Shown here one piece after another: positions 36,848 to 46,483 of a stretch of 64,000 bases of DNA. The stretch is from Streptococcus sp. oral taxon 061 (GTDB taxonomy: Bacteria; Bacillota; Bacilli; Lactobacillales; Streptococcaceae), in contig NZ_CP058258.1 of assembly GCF_013394695.1 (NCBI RefSeq), forward strand, positions 1,650,001 to 1,714,000, given 5' to 3'. The position numbers and the translations under genes are program-made. The notes beneath the pieces are model-generated. The model saw nothing but the letters and a program-made list of their open reading frames with translations, was not told the origin of the DNA and searched no databases. Within the stretch, counting starts at the first letter, position 1, and the number at the start of each line of letters is the position of its first letter.

Positions 36848-38764
36848 TTAGTCAGCTTTTTTTTCTAAGTTTTTAGAAATACTTCGATTTTTACCTTCTA
36901 AGTACACCATAAGAATGGAAATATCTGCTGGGTTTACACCTGAAATACGGCTAGCTTGGCCGATGGTTTCTGGATTGATAAGCTTGAACTTCTGACGAGC
37001 TTCAGTCGCGATAGAGTCAATATCATCCCAGTCAATATTCGCTGGAATTCGTTTTTCTTCCATGCGTTTCATCTTGGCAACCTGATCCATGGCTTTTGAG
37101 ATATAGCCTTCGTACTTGATTTCGGTTTCAATCAATTCGATAATCTTGTCATCCAATTCTTCGGCAGCAGGTCCGATGAAGGCTACCACATCTTGGTAAG
37201 AAACTTCAGGACGACGAAGGAATTCCTTGGCAGTCACCGCATCTGTCAATGGCTTGAAGCCCATCGCTTCAACCTTAGCGTTAGTTTCCTTGACCGGCTT
37301 GAGTTTGATGCTATCCAAACGCTTCATTTCATTTTCAAATTGATTTTTCTTGATTTCAAAACGAGCCCAACGTTCATCGTCCACAAGACCAATCTCGCGC
37401 CCCATTTCTGTCAAACGCATATCAGCATTGTCATGACGGAGGATGAGGCGGTATTCTGCACGACTGGTCAAGAGACGGTAGGGTTCAATGGTTCCCTTGG
37501 TCACCAAGTCATCAATCATCACCCCGATATAGCCGTCACTGCGCTTCAAAATTAACTCAGGCTTGCCTTGGATTTTCAGAGCCGCATTGATACCTGCGAT
37601 AATCCCTTGGCCTGCTGCCTCTTCGTAACCAGATGTACCATTTGTCTGACCAGCTGTGAAAAGTCCTGAGATTTTCTTGGTTTCCAGAGTCGCACGCAAT
37701 TGATGAGGCAAGACCATGTCATACTCAATAGCATAACCTGTACGCATCATCTCTGCATTTTCCAAACCTTTGATAGAATGAACCAGATCACGCTGGACAT
37801 CCTCAGGAAGACTGGTTGAAAGTCCTTGGACATAAACTTCTTCTGTGTTTCGTCCTTCTGGCTCAAGGAAAAGTTGGTGGCGTTCCTTGTCTGCAAAACG
37901 CACAATCTTGTCCTCAATTGATGGACAGTAACGAGGTCCCACTCCCTTGACCACACCTGTAAACATAGGCGCACGATGGAGGTTGTTTTGGATAATCTCA
38001 TGACTGGTACCATTGGTATAGGTCAACCAGCACGGCACTTGGTCTTTAACATAATCCTCATCACGTGAAGTATAAGAAAAGTGATTTGGTGTTTCATCTC
38101 CTGGCTGGATTTCTGTCACATCATAGTTGATAGAGGAAGCCTTGACACGTGGAGGTGTTCCTGTCTTGAAACGACCGATCTCGAGGCCCAATTCCTTGAG
38201 ATTGTCAGCTAGGTTAATCGAAGCTAAGCTGTGGTTTGGACCTGACGAGTACTTGAGGTCTCCGATGATGATTTCCCCACGGAGGGCTGTCCCTGTAGTC
38301 ACAATAACAGCCTTTGCAGCATACTCTTGATGGGTCGCTGTACGAACACCGACAACCTTACCATCTTCCACCAAAATCTCATCAATCATGGTTTGACGAA
38401 GGGTGAGATTTTCTTGATTTTCAACCGTTTTGCGCATTTCCTTAGAGTAAAGTTCCTTGTCAGCCTGCGCACGAAGAGCACGAACAGCAGGTCCTTTCCC
38501 AGTGTTGAGCATCTTCATCTGGATATAGCTTTTATCAATAGTCTTGGCCATTTCGCCGCCCAGGGCATCTACCTCACGCACAACAATTCCCTTGGCAGAG
38601 CCACCGATAGAAGGATTACAAGGCATGAAAGCCAACATTTCGATGTTGATAGTCGCAAGCAAGACCTTACAACCCATACGGCTAGCAGCTAGAGAGGCTT
38701 CTACCCCAGCATGTCCCGCACCAATTACAATAATATCGTATTCTTCTGTAAAATTATAAGTCAT
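36848..38764 (-). CDS. mnmG: tRNA uridine-5-carboxymethylaminomethyl modification enzyme MnmG (GidA)
   Basis: FAD enzyme that works with MnmE to add carboxymethylaminomethyl at wobble U34 of several tRNAs. Seen: N-terminal FAD motif [20 protein letters not shown] (residues 10-29), the conserved [11 protein letters not shown] segment (49-59) and the C-terminal helical region ([19 protein letters not shown]) that binds MnmE and tRNA. 638 aa, the short N-terminal type normal for streptococci. Together with mnmA close by, it makes a tRNA wobble modification cluster. Confidence 0.97.
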   Translation of the reverse strand: MTYNFTEEYDIIVIGAGHAGVEASLAASRMGCKVLLATINIEMLAFMPCNPSIGGSAKGIVVREVDALGGEMAKTIDKSYIQMKMLNTGKGPAVRALRAQADKELYSKEMRKTVENQENLTLRQTMIDEILVEDGKVVGVRTATHQEYAAKAVIVTTGTALRGEIIIGDLKYSSGPNHSLASINLADNLKELGLEIGRFKTGTPPRVKASSINYDVTEIQPGDETPNHFSYTSRDEDYVKDQVPCWLTYTNGTSHEIIQNNLHRAPMFTGVVKGVGPRYCPSIEDKIVRFADKERHQLFLEPEGRNTEEVYVQGLSTSLPEDVQRDLVHSIKGLENAEMMRTGYAIEYDMVLPHQLRATLETKKISGLFTAGQTNGTSGYEEAAGQGIIAGINAALKIQGKPELILKRSDGYIGVMIDDLVTKGTIEPYRLLTSRAEYRLILRHDNADMRLTEMGREIGLVDDERWARFEIKKNQFENEMKRLDSIKLKPVKETNAKVEAMGFKPLTDAVTAKEFLRRPEVSYQDVVAFIGPAAEELDDKIIELIETEIKYEGYISKAMDQVAKMKRMEEKRIPANIDWDDIDSIATEARQKFKLINPETIGQASRISGVNPADISILMVYLEGKNRSISKNLEKKAD

Positions 38765-38772
38765 TTTCTCTC

Positions 38773-39228
38773 CTATTCCTCAAGATGAATGTGTCTTAGT
38801 TGTCCGTTCCAATCAGGCAGGGCTGTCTTTAAAAAGGCTGGAACCAGCCGAATATCCTCAAGCTTGTCCAAGTCAATCCACTCACAAGGCTGCGTTTTTT
38901 CGTCTTCCTGCATAGTCAATGGAGCATCTTCAAGCAAGTCTACTAAATAATGAAACTCGATATTGTGATAGTGAACACCGTCTTCCTCAAAACGATTTTC
39001 AACCACGAAAGCTAGTTGTCCAGCTTGAGCTTTGACACCCAGTTCTTCCCTCACCTCACGGACTACCGCATCTTCCGTTCTTTCGTTGACTTGAATAGCA
39101 CCGCCGATGGTGTAATACTGGTCCTTATCTTTGGTGACTAGGAGCTTATGATTTTGGAGAATCAAGGCTGTTGCCCGAACACCAAAAACAGTGTTTCCCA
39201 CCTTTGTCCGAAAGTCTTGTTGAGTCAT
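38773..39228 (-). CDS. Nudix hydrolase
   Basis: Hydrolyses a nucleoside diphosphate linked to another moiety; the substrate is unknown. Seen: the complete Nudix box [20 protein letters not shown] plus LGV (G-x5-E-x7-REUXEEXGU) near residues 50-72. 151 aa from [12 protein letters not shown], chosen because AAAGGA lies before it and family members start there. The gene is 8 nt upstream of mnmG and probably co-transcribed. Confidence 0.92.
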   Translation of the reverse strand: MTQQDFRTKVGNTVFGVRATALILQNHKLLVTKDKDQYYTIGGAIQVNERTEDAVVREVREELGVKAQAGQLAFVVENRFEEDGVHYHNIEFHYLVDLLEDAPLTMQEDEKTQPCEWIDLDKLEDIRLVPAFLKTALPDWNGQLRHIHLEE

Positions 39229-39368
39229 TTTTGTCCTTTCCTTTAAACGACACAAAAACAGTCAAAACTCGTAAGAAGTGCAGGACAAAAAAGCCTGCAA
39301 CATCCATGAGCTTTGACCATCATTTCTATTGCTTTTATTATTGTAGCAAATTGAGAAAATTTGTCAAT

Positions 39369-40646
<1,278 letters not shown>

Positions 40647-40724
40647 TTAAGAACTCAAAAAAGTAATTCATGCCTAAACCTCTATTCACTTTAAAAATTT
40701 ATTTTTAAAATCAACTAAAAATGA

Positions 40725-40730
40725 TATACT
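40725..40730 (+). promoter_or_regulatory. Promoter of the unknown membrane-anchored gene
   Basis: Extended -10 TGATATACT; predicted start near 40737. A GAGGAGG Shine-Dalgarno at 40736-40742 begins almost at +1, and an ATG at 40752 opens an 11-codon ORF (MIPYIYLYPRA). Confidence 0.5.
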
Positions 40731-40779
40731 GTAATGAGGAGGAATGCGCACATGATTCCATACATATACCTTTATCCAC

Positions 40780-41592
40780 GTGCGTAGAACTATTGTGAAC
40801 AACTACAAAGATATACTAAAATCAAAAAATACTATTTTCATTATTACACTTATTGCAGGTATTGGACTTTTGACAGGCTTAGTCCTCCATCAAGAAAAAA
40901 TCCAAGCAGAGAGAGGGAACGTTGCTCTCATCAAACAACAAAAAAATCAACAAGATGTTGAACAAGTAAAAAATGCCATTAAAGACTTCAACATCGATTC
41001 TGAAAGCATAATAGATGATTGGAAAAAGATTCAGGAATTGAAACCAACCACTGATGCGGGTAAAAAGACACTAACAGACTTTCTTACTTCTACTGCCGAT
41101 AAAGTCACAAAGCATTATACTGAAAAAGCTTTAAAATTAGATATAAAGGACTCTGATAGCCAGTTTCAAGATAAACAAAAACTTGAAACGACCATCACTT
41201 CTTTACAAAAAATACTAGAAATCATTAAAGATATTAACTCTACTAACGAACAAACTTCCATTGAAGAAAAAATAAAACCAATTCAAGAACTGATCTCTAA
41301 ATTCCAAAAACAAGTTGAAGTTTTGACCAAAAAAGAAGAAACTACCCAAACAGAAACGACTACTAGAGATGCCGAACTCGAAGCCAGCCGTTCAGAAGAT
41401 AGTAGCTATATTCAAAGCTATCCGGAAACAAATGGAAGCATATCTAATTCCCAAGCACCTGCAACAGACCAATACTCCACTGATAGTGCTAGCAGTGGAG
41501 GAGATACTGGTGCCAATACAGGAGGACAAGCTGCTGATTCTTCAGATTCTCAATCAGAGTCTAATAGCGATACAACCAGTTCGTCTAACTAA
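40780..41592 (+). CDS. Membrane-anchored protein with coiled-coil and Ser-rich tail, unknown
   Basis: Not recognised. 270 aa: short basic N-terminus, one membrane segment (about 19-37, TIFIITLIAGIGLLTGLVL), a long Lys/Glu/Gln-rich helical region (about 40-200, likely coiled coil) and a disordered Ser/Asp/Thr/Gly tail (about 205-270) typical of extracellular streptococcal segments, but no LPxTG. The frame opens at GTG 40780; a GTG at 40795 is an alternative. Neither has its own Shine-Dalgarno: the good one serves an 11-codon ORF at 40752-40787 that overlaps the first GTG, suggesting coupling. Single gene with a terminator; probably surface-exposed. Confidence 0.75.
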   Translation: MRRTIVNNYKDILKSKNTIFIITLIAGIGLLTGLVLHQEKIQAERGNVALIKQQKNQQDVEQVKNAIKDFNIDSESIIDDWKKIQELKPTTDAGKKTLTDFLTSTADKVTKHYTEKALKLDIKDSDSQFQDKQKLETTITSLQKILEIIKDINSTNEQTSIEEKIKPIQELISKFQKQVEVLTKKEETTQTETTTRDAELEASRSEDSSYIQSYPETNGSISNSQAPATDQYSTDSASSGGDTGANTGGQAADSSDSQSESNSDTTSSSN

Positions 41593-41671
41593 TCTAGATG
41601 GCGAAATCCCATAAACTTGTAAGCCCTCAACACCAATGTTTATAATGATCTCTCATCAAATGTAAACACAC

Positions 41672-41698
41672 AAAAAGAGCCTTAAACGGCTCTTTTTT
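41672..41698 (+). terminator. Terminator of the unknown membrane-anchored gene
   Basis: AAAAGAGCC-ttaaac-GGCTCTTTTTT, 80 nt after the stop codon. Confidence 0.85.
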
Positions 41699-41742
41699 AG
41701 GGCTCTATGATATTGGTAGCAGGTTAATTCCCTATAGATATT

Positions 41743-41943
41743 ATGGAGCCAATTATTGATAAAAACTTTAGTCATCTTCGTCTCTATAAAAATATTTTCT
41801 ATACAACCAAAATTAATGCCCATATCGTACTAAGAGCTATAATAATAATAGAATTTATTGGATTTATTTCAGTATGTCCAATCACTAGTCCAATTATTGG
41901 ACTAGTAGACATGCTTAGATATAATAAAAATGACAAAATATGA
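41743..41943 (+). pseudogene. Orphan ORF in a decayed accessory patch
   Basis: 66 codons, MEPIIDKNFSHLRLYKNIFY onward with one hydrophobic stretch (IVLRAIIIIEFIGFISV). No ribosome-binding site and no family match that I can see. It holds a near-perfect 23-bp palindrome at 41884-41906. It is probably a remnant rather than a working gene. Confidence 0.25.
41884..41906. repeat. 23-bp palindrome
   Basis: ACTAGTCCAAT-t-ATTGGACTAGT, 11-bp arms around a single base, within the decayed patch upstream of the Rgg remnant. Possibly an old operator or recombination scar. Confidence 0.5.
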
Positions 41944-42200
41944 TGTTGCTGCTGAATCTCTCAACTCTTTATCTTTACAATGGTGATAAGTTGCTTTGCA
42001 AACAGCTTTACTACACTCTCTTGGAGGAAGCAAAAATAAGCAGACAGTACGACACACTTGCGTTTTCCTATATTCGTATAGGCATTTGTACTAATGATGC
42101 TCAGTTGGTCAAAATGGACTCTCCTTAGCTAAGCTAGTAGAAGACGAACACTTACTAACAGAACTAGAGCGAGAAGTTGATATCTTTGTAAACAAAAAAA
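41940..42200 (+). pseudogene. Remnant of an Rgg/MutR-type transcriptional regulator (C-terminus)
   Basis: The reading frame LLNLSTLYLYNGDKLLCKQL, then EEAKISRQYDTLAFSYIRIG resembles the helical repeat C-terminus of Rgg regulators. A frameshift near 42116 ends this frame (stop at 42126-42128), while the next frame continues with GLSLAKLVEDEHLLTELERE and VDIF, the expected tail. The DNA-binding N-terminus is absent upstream. This is therefore a truncated and frameshifted gene. Confidence 0.6.
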
Positions 42201-42224
42201 AGAAAGTCTTTGAGACTTCCTTTT
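42193..42224 (-). terminator. Terminator of the LysM gene
   Basis: The minus strand reads GGAAGTCTCAAAGACTTTC then TTTTTTTT, 10 nt after the stop codon. Confidence 0.75.
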
Positions 42225-42234
42225 CTATATCTTC

Positions 42235-42855
42235 TTAATACCAACCGTTGTTAAGCCAGAAGTTCTTAGCAGCTGTCCATGAACCGTAACGTCCTGCAAC
42301 ATAAGCGTCTGCTACACGTTCTTGGTTTTCAGCTGAGTAGTCACCGTTCAAGTAAGAATCTGTCAATTGGTAACGACCGATGTAACGTCCGTTTGTAGCT
42401 GTGTAGCTACCGCCTGATTCTTTTTGAGCGATCCATTCTTTAGCTTCTGCTTCAGATCCGCTTACAGTTGCAGCTGGAGCTGAGTAGCTTTCTGTCGCTG
42501 CAGGTGCTGGAGCTTCGTAAGTAGCTTCATATGTAGTTTCTTCTACAACAGTTTCAGCAACTGCTGGAGTTTCTTCAACTTCTGCTACAGGAGCTTCTGT
42601 TGTTGTAGTTTCAGCAACTGGAGCTGCCCCATCGATAATCAATACTTGGTCAATAAAGATAAGGTCAACATTTTTAATGTTGTTCAATTTAGCTAACTTT
42701 TCAACTGTTGTGTTGTAAGTTTCAGCAATTTCTGAAAGAGTGTCTCCAGGTTTAACTGTGTAAGTTTTTGTTTCTTGTGCAAAAGTTAGTGATGGTGCAA
42801 GGAAAGCAAGTACAACTGCAAATCCTGCAAGTTTAGTCTTAATGTTTAATTTCAT
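42235..42855 (-). CDS. Secreted LysM-domain wall protein with lysozyme-like C-terminus
   Basis: Predicted peptidoglycan-binding and possibly peptidoglycan-cleaving protein. Seen: signal peptide (1-26, cleavage after SLTFA), one LysM domain (about 30-74, YTVKPGDTLSEIAETYNTTV), an Ala/Glu/Thr/Pro-rich linker (76-133), and a C-terminal transglycosylase-like segment (AKEWIAQKESGGSYTATNGR, YIGRYQLTDSYL) ending ...NFWLNNGWY. The Glu of AQKES is the likely catalytic acid. 206 aa. Related pneumococcal genes are under WalR (VicR) control; a partial WalR-like site lies at 42935-42951. Confidence 0.9.
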   Translation of the reverse strand: MKLNIKTKLAGFAVVLAFLAPSLTFAQETKTYTVKPGDTLSEIAETYNTTVEKLAKLNNIKNVDLIFIDQVLIIDGAAPVAETTTTEAPVAEVEETPAVAETVVEETTYEATYEAPAPAATESYSAPAATVSGSEAEAKEWIAQKESGGSYTATNGRYIGRYQLTDSYLNGDYSAENQERVADAYVAGRYGSWTAAKNFWLNNGWY

Positions 42856-42934
42856 TTAAAAAAGTTCTCCTTTTTTCTTATACTACCATGATACCTTTCT
42901 AATGTTACTATTTGTTAACGAATTTGTGTAGAAA

Positions 42935-42951
42935 TGTTACAGAACTGTGAT
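42935..42951 (+). promoter_or_regulatory. Possible WalR (VicR) binding site
   Basis: TGTTAC-AGAAC-TGTGAT fits the WalR pattern TGTWAH-N5-TGTWAH with one mismatch, about 85 bp upstream of the LysM gene; more TGTTA-like half sites lie nearby (TGTTACTATTTGTTAAC). Confidence 0.35.
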
Positions 42952-43056
42952 TTATTTACCTGAAAAAAGCGTTTTTTGTTACAAAACCCTTAGTATTAAA
43001 GGTTTTTGCTATTTTTATATATTTCAGAATGTAAATAAGCACTTACATCCAATCTT

Positions 43057-43065
43057 TGATATAAT
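43057..43065 (+). promoter_or_regulatory. sdaAB promoter
   Basis: Extended -10 TGATATAAT, about 30 nt upstream of the sdaAB start; no clear -35. Confidence 0.55.
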
Positions 43066-43095
43066 AGAAGTAAGAATCTTTTTAAGGGGAAACAG

Positions 43096-43767
43096 ATGCA
43101 ATCACTTCGTTTTCAATCTGTCTTTGATATCATTGGACCAGTCATGATTGGGCCATCTAGTAGTCACACGGCGGGAGCTGTTCGTATCGGTAAAATCGTT
43201 TCATCTATCTTTGATGATACTCCAACTGAAGTTGAATTCCAGCTTTTTAACTCTTTTGCAAAAACCTATCGTGGACACGGGACAGACCTTGCCCTTGTAG
43301 CTGGGATATTAGGAATGGATACCGATGACCCTGAAATTCCAAATAGTTTAGAAATTGCTCATAAGCGTGGCATTAAAATCGTATGGACCATCCAAAAGGA
43401 CAGTAATGCTCCCCACCCAAATACTACGAAAATCACTGTTAAGAACGATCGTAAGACTATCAGCGTAACAGGAATTTCAATCGGCGGTGGAAATATCCAG
43501 GTGACAGAACTCAATGGTTTTGCGGTATCCCTCAACATGAATACACCTACTATTATCATCGTTCATCAAGATGTTCCAGGTATGATTGCTCATGTGACAG
43601 AGGCCCTATCACGCTTTGACATTAACATCGCTCAAATGAATGTGACCCGAGAAAAGGCCGGGGAGAAAGCCATTATGATTATCGAAGTTGATAGTCGCAA
43701 CTGTGAAGAATCTATCGAAGAAATTCGTAAAATTCCTCATTTGCACAATGTCAATTTCTTTCAATAG
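43096..43767 (+). CDS. sdaAB: L-serine dehydratase, beta subunit
   Basis: With SdaAA forms the iron-sulfur enzyme that deaminates L-serine to pyruvate and ammonia. Seen: domain with MIGPSSSHTAGAVRIG (near 15-30), and a C-terminal ACT domain (TPTIIIVHQDVPGMIAHVTE, about 148-220) for ligand binding. 223 aa. AAGGGGA precedes the ATG. It lies 8 nt before sdaAA. Confidence 0.95.
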   Translation: MQSLRFQSVFDIIGPVMIGPSSSHTAGAVRIGKIVSSIFDDTPTEVEFQLFNSFAKTYRGHGTDLALVAGILGMDTDDPEIPNSLEIAHKRGIKIVWTIQKDSNAPHPNTTKITVKNDRKTISVTGISIGGGNIQVTELNGFAVSLNMNTPTIIIVHQDVPGMIAHVTEALSRFDINIAQMNVTREKAGEKAIMIIEVDSRNCEESIEEIRKIPHLHNVNFFQ

Positions 43768-43775
43768 GAGAAAAT

Positions 43776-44648
43776 ATGTTTTACTCTATCAAAGAATTAG
43801 TCGAACAAGCCGAACTAGATTTTCAAGGAAATGTTGCTGAACTCATGATTACAACTGAGTTTGAGCTAACTGGTCGTGAGCGAGAAGAAGTTCTCCTCCT
43901 CATGGAACGCAATCTTGAGGTTATGAAAGCTTCTGTTGAACTTGGCCTTAGTGAAAAGAAATCTCGTAGCGGTTTGACAGGTGGTGATGCTGCCAAGCTC
44001 GACCACTACATCAAAAAAGGAAAGACGCTGTCTGACTTCACTGTCTTGTCTGCCGCCCGTAACGCTATCGCCGTTAATGAACACAATGCCAAGATGGGAT
44101 TGGTCTGTGCAACTCCTACTGCTGGTAGTGCCGGTTGTCTTCCCGCAGTCCTCACAGCTGCTATTCAAAAGTTGGGTCTAACTCATGAACAACAACTAGA
44201 CTTCTTATTTGCTGCGGGTGCTTTTGGTCTCGTCATTGCGAACAATGCTTCTATCTCAGGTGCCGAAGGTGGTTGTCAAGCCGAAGTTGGTTCAGCTTCA
44301 GCCATGAGTGCTGCTGCCTTAACCCTAGCTGCAGGCGGAACCCCTTATCAAGCGAGCCAGGCCATCGCCTTCGTTATCAAAAACATGCTTGGTCTTATCT
44401 GCGATCCCGTTGCAGGTTTGGTTGAAGTTCCATGCGTTAAGCGTAACGCCATGGGAGCAAGCTTCGCCTTTATCGCAGCCGATATGGCCTTAGCTGGTAT
44501 CGAATCAAAAATCCCAGTTGATGAAGTCATTGATGCCATGTACCAAGTGGGCTCTAGTCTTCCAACCGCCTTTCGTGAAACTGCCGAGGGAGGCCTTGCT
44601 GCCACACCGACAGGTCGTCGCCTTCAAAAAGAAATCTTCGGTGAATAA
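43776..44648 (+). CDS. sdaAA: L-serine dehydratase, alpha subunit (4Fe-4S)
   Basis: Catalytic iron-sulfur subunit. Seen: conserved Cys residues in GLVCATPTAGSAGCLPAV, and in LGLICDPVAGLVEVPC (the cluster ligands), with the glycine-rich GAFGLVIANNASISGAEGGC in between. 290 aa, normal length. The gene ends 23 nt before the HAD gene, so the three may form one transcript. Confidence 0.95.
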   Translation: MFYSIKELVEQAELDFQGNVAELMITTEFELTGREREEVLLLMERNLEVMKASVELGLSEKKSRSGLTGGDAAKLDHYIKKGKTLSDFTVLSAARNAIAVNEHNAKMGLVCATPTAGSAGCLPAVLTAAIQKLGLTHEQQLDFLFAAGAFGLVIANNASISGAEGGCQAEVGSASAMSAAALTLAAGGTPYQASQAIAFVIKNMLGLICDPVAGLVEVPCVKRNAMGASFAFIAADMALAGIESKIPVDEVIDAMYQVGSSLPTAFRETAEGGLAATPTGRRLQKEIFGE

Positions 44649-44671
44649 TTTCATCATTATGAGGAGAATCA

Positions 44672-45313
44672 ATGTCATCTCTATCAGCCATCTTTTTCGA
44701 TCTAGATGGAACCCTTGTAGATAGTTCAATCGGTATTCACAATGGGTTCACCTATACTTTCGAACAACTGGGAGTCCCTAGTCCAGATGCAAAAACCATC
44801 CGTGGCTTTATGGGGCCACCATTAGAAACAAGTTTCGCTAGTTGCCTCCCAGCAGATCAAGTTGAAACAGCTATCCAGCTTTATCGTTCCTACTATAAGG
44901 AAAAGGGAGTTTACGAAGCCCAGCTCTTTCCACAAATCAAAAACCTGCTAACTGAACTAGCTCAACAATACCCACTCTATATCACTACTACGAAGAATAC
45001 ACCAACTGCAATTGATATGACCAGCAACTTTGAGATCAATCAATTCTTTGATGGTATCTATGGTTCTAGCCCTCAAGCATTGCACAAGGCAGATGTTATT
45101 CGTCAAGCTATAACAACACATGATTTAGCTCCAGAAAAAGTGGTTATTGTTGGAGATACCAAGTTTGATATGATTGGCGCCCAAGAAACTGGCATTAAAA
45201 AACTAGCGGTTACTTGGGGATTTGGCGATGAAACGGAGCTCATGACCTATCATCCTGACTGGATTGCTCACCACCCAATAGACATTTTACAGCATCTACA
45301 ATTAAAACGTTAA
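44672..45313 (+). CDS. HAD-superfamily phosphatase (phosphoglycolate phosphatase-like)
   Basis: Mg-dependent phosphatase. Seen: motif I FFDLDGTLVDSS (nucleophile Asp11 by position), a cap domain, a TTKNTP motif II and motif III/IV VVIVGDTKFDMIGAQ. 213 aa. The HAD subfamily resembles Gph; the substrate is unknown. GAGGAG precedes the start. It follows sdaAA closely and ends with a strong terminator. Confidence 0.92.
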   Translation: MSSLSAIFFDLDGTLVDSSIGIHNGFTYTFEQLGVPSPDAKTIRGFMGPPLETSFASCLPADQVETAIQLYRSYYKEKGVYEAQLFPQIKNLLTELAQQYPLYITTTKNTPTAIDMTSNFEINQFFDGIYGSSPQALHKADVIRQAITTHDLAPEKVVIVGDTKFDMIGAQETGIKKLAVTWGFGDETELMTYHPDWIAHHPIDILQHLQLKR

Positions 45314-45321
45314 ACAAAAGA

Positions 45322-45356
45322 CTCCCAGCCTAAAAGTTAGGTTTGGGAGCTTTTTG
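45322..45356 (+). terminator. Terminator of the sda-HAD operon
   Basis: CTCCCAgCCTAA-aag-TTAGGtTTGGGAG followed by CTTTTTG, a 12-bp stem with one G-T pair, just after the HAD stop codon. Confidence 0.88.
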
Positions 45357-45399
45357 TCTGATCATAATGAGGAGAATGACATTCCCCATATTCGTCCAA

Positions 45400-45843
45400 T
45401 TATTCAAAAGGGGAAACTTCTTCGCTTTCAACTTCTTTAGGCCTATTGGTTGTTACTATTTCTACTTCCTTACTTGGCATAGCTAGCAGAACTAATAGAG
45501 CAAAACGTCCGACCATTGGAACAAAGTGAAGGAAGATAAAGGCCCAGTGGAATCCAGCATCACGCAAACGGCGAACCGACAAAGCTAGTGTTGGCACTAA
45601 GATTGCTAGGTAGAAAACTGCATAAATAATAACAACTAAGCCAAATACCATAAAAGTCGCTTCGCTCACTGAATCGTTTATTGAATCCATCACGGCACTA
45701 AGAAATACGGTGTAGAAATAGATAATCCAGAAAGGAATAGAAAGAATAAAGTTTCCTAGCCAAACCCACCAGTAATCTGGCCGCGTTGAACGTCCAGTGA
45801 ACTCTGCATAATTCTTAAAAAAATTTTTATACGCATTAATCAT
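45400..45843 (-). CDS. DUF805 membrane protein, copy 1
   Basis: Function unknown. 147 aa with four hydrophobic segments between about 25 and 125; the family signature FTGRSTRPDYWWVWLGN at the N-terminus and VRRLRDAGFHWAFIF in the third loop are both present. The acidic tail (TNRPKEVESEEVSPFE) is absent from copy 2. GGGAG precedes the start. It is a paralogue of the gene at 46011-46367, and the similarity extends into the upstream non-coding region. Confidence 0.92.
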   Translation of the reverse strand: MINAYKNFFKNYAEFTGRSTRPDYWWVWLGNFILSIPFWIIYFYTVFLSAVMDSINDSVSEATFMVFGLVVIIYAVFYLAILVPTLALSVRRLRDAGFHWAFIFLHFVPMVGRFALLVLLAMPSKEVEIVTTNRPKEVESEEVSPFE

Positions 45844-45891
45844 AGGATACTCCCATTTTTTATTTTACTAGTAGATACTGTACAGTTATAG

Positions 45892-45927
45892 AACACTCCC
45901 AAATCTAGTAAAAGACCTGGGAGTGTT
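45892..45927. other. Inverted repeat between the DUF805 paralogues
   Basis: AACACTCCCA, a 16-nt spacer, TGGGAGTGTT; a perfect 10-bp stem but without a T-run. It may still slow or end transcription from copy 2. Confidence 0.45.
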
Positions 45928-46010
45928 AGCAAATTGTTCAATAATATTCAAGAAGTCCTATGCAAGATTGAAACTTCTTAGTCCTTGTAGCATTCTTCAG
46001 ATAGTTAATC

Positions 46011-46367
46011 TTATAGTGTTTCCTTTGTTGGCATAGCGAAAAGTACTAGAAGAACAATACTACCTAGTGGAACGAATAAAATAAAGATCAATGCCCAGTG
46101 GAAACCAGCATCACGAAGGCGACGGACCATCAAAGCAAGTGACGGCAATAAAAGTGCTAGGCCAAAAATAAAATAGATAATAGCGATAAAGCCCAAAGAT
46201 ATAAGAGCACCCTCGTTTCGCGAATTAGCCAGAGCATTTCCGTATGTTAAGAAGAAAGGAATATAAAGAATAATATTTCCAAGCCAAACCCACCAATAGT
46301 CGGAACGTGTTGAACGGCCTGCAAAATCTACATATCCTTTAAAAAAATTCTTATAAGCGTTAATCAT
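46011..46367 (-). CDS. DUF805 membrane protein, copy 2
   Basis: 118 aa, four hydrophobic segments, signature FAGRSTRSDYWWVWLGN and VRRLRDAGFHWALIF. It shares the N-terminal MINAYKNFFK with copy 1, but has a short tail (AMPTKETL). The promoter on the minus strand (TTGTTA, 17 nt, TAAACT with TG) and GGGAG site suggest it is separately expressed. Tandem duplication is clear. Confidence 0.92.
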   Translation of the reverse strand: MINAYKNFFKGYVDFAGRSTRSDYWWVWLGNIILYIPFFLTYGNALANSRNEGALISLGFIAIIYFIFGLALLLPSLALMVRRLRDAGFHWALIFILFVPLGSIVLLVLFAMPTKETL

Positions 46368-46483
46368 AAGTTACTCCCTAATTTTTTATTTACTATAGTT
46401 TACCATATCTGTTCAATAATAACAAGTTTGTTCAAAAAACTCTGAAAGTCTCTCGAAATCTAGAAAAAAGAGATTATCTATAT

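Noticed and set aside
42947..43147. 66-codon plus-strand frame at the start of sdaAB
   Set aside because: It overlaps the sdaAB promoter and start in another frame; the sdaAB ATG has AAGGGGA and strong family support.
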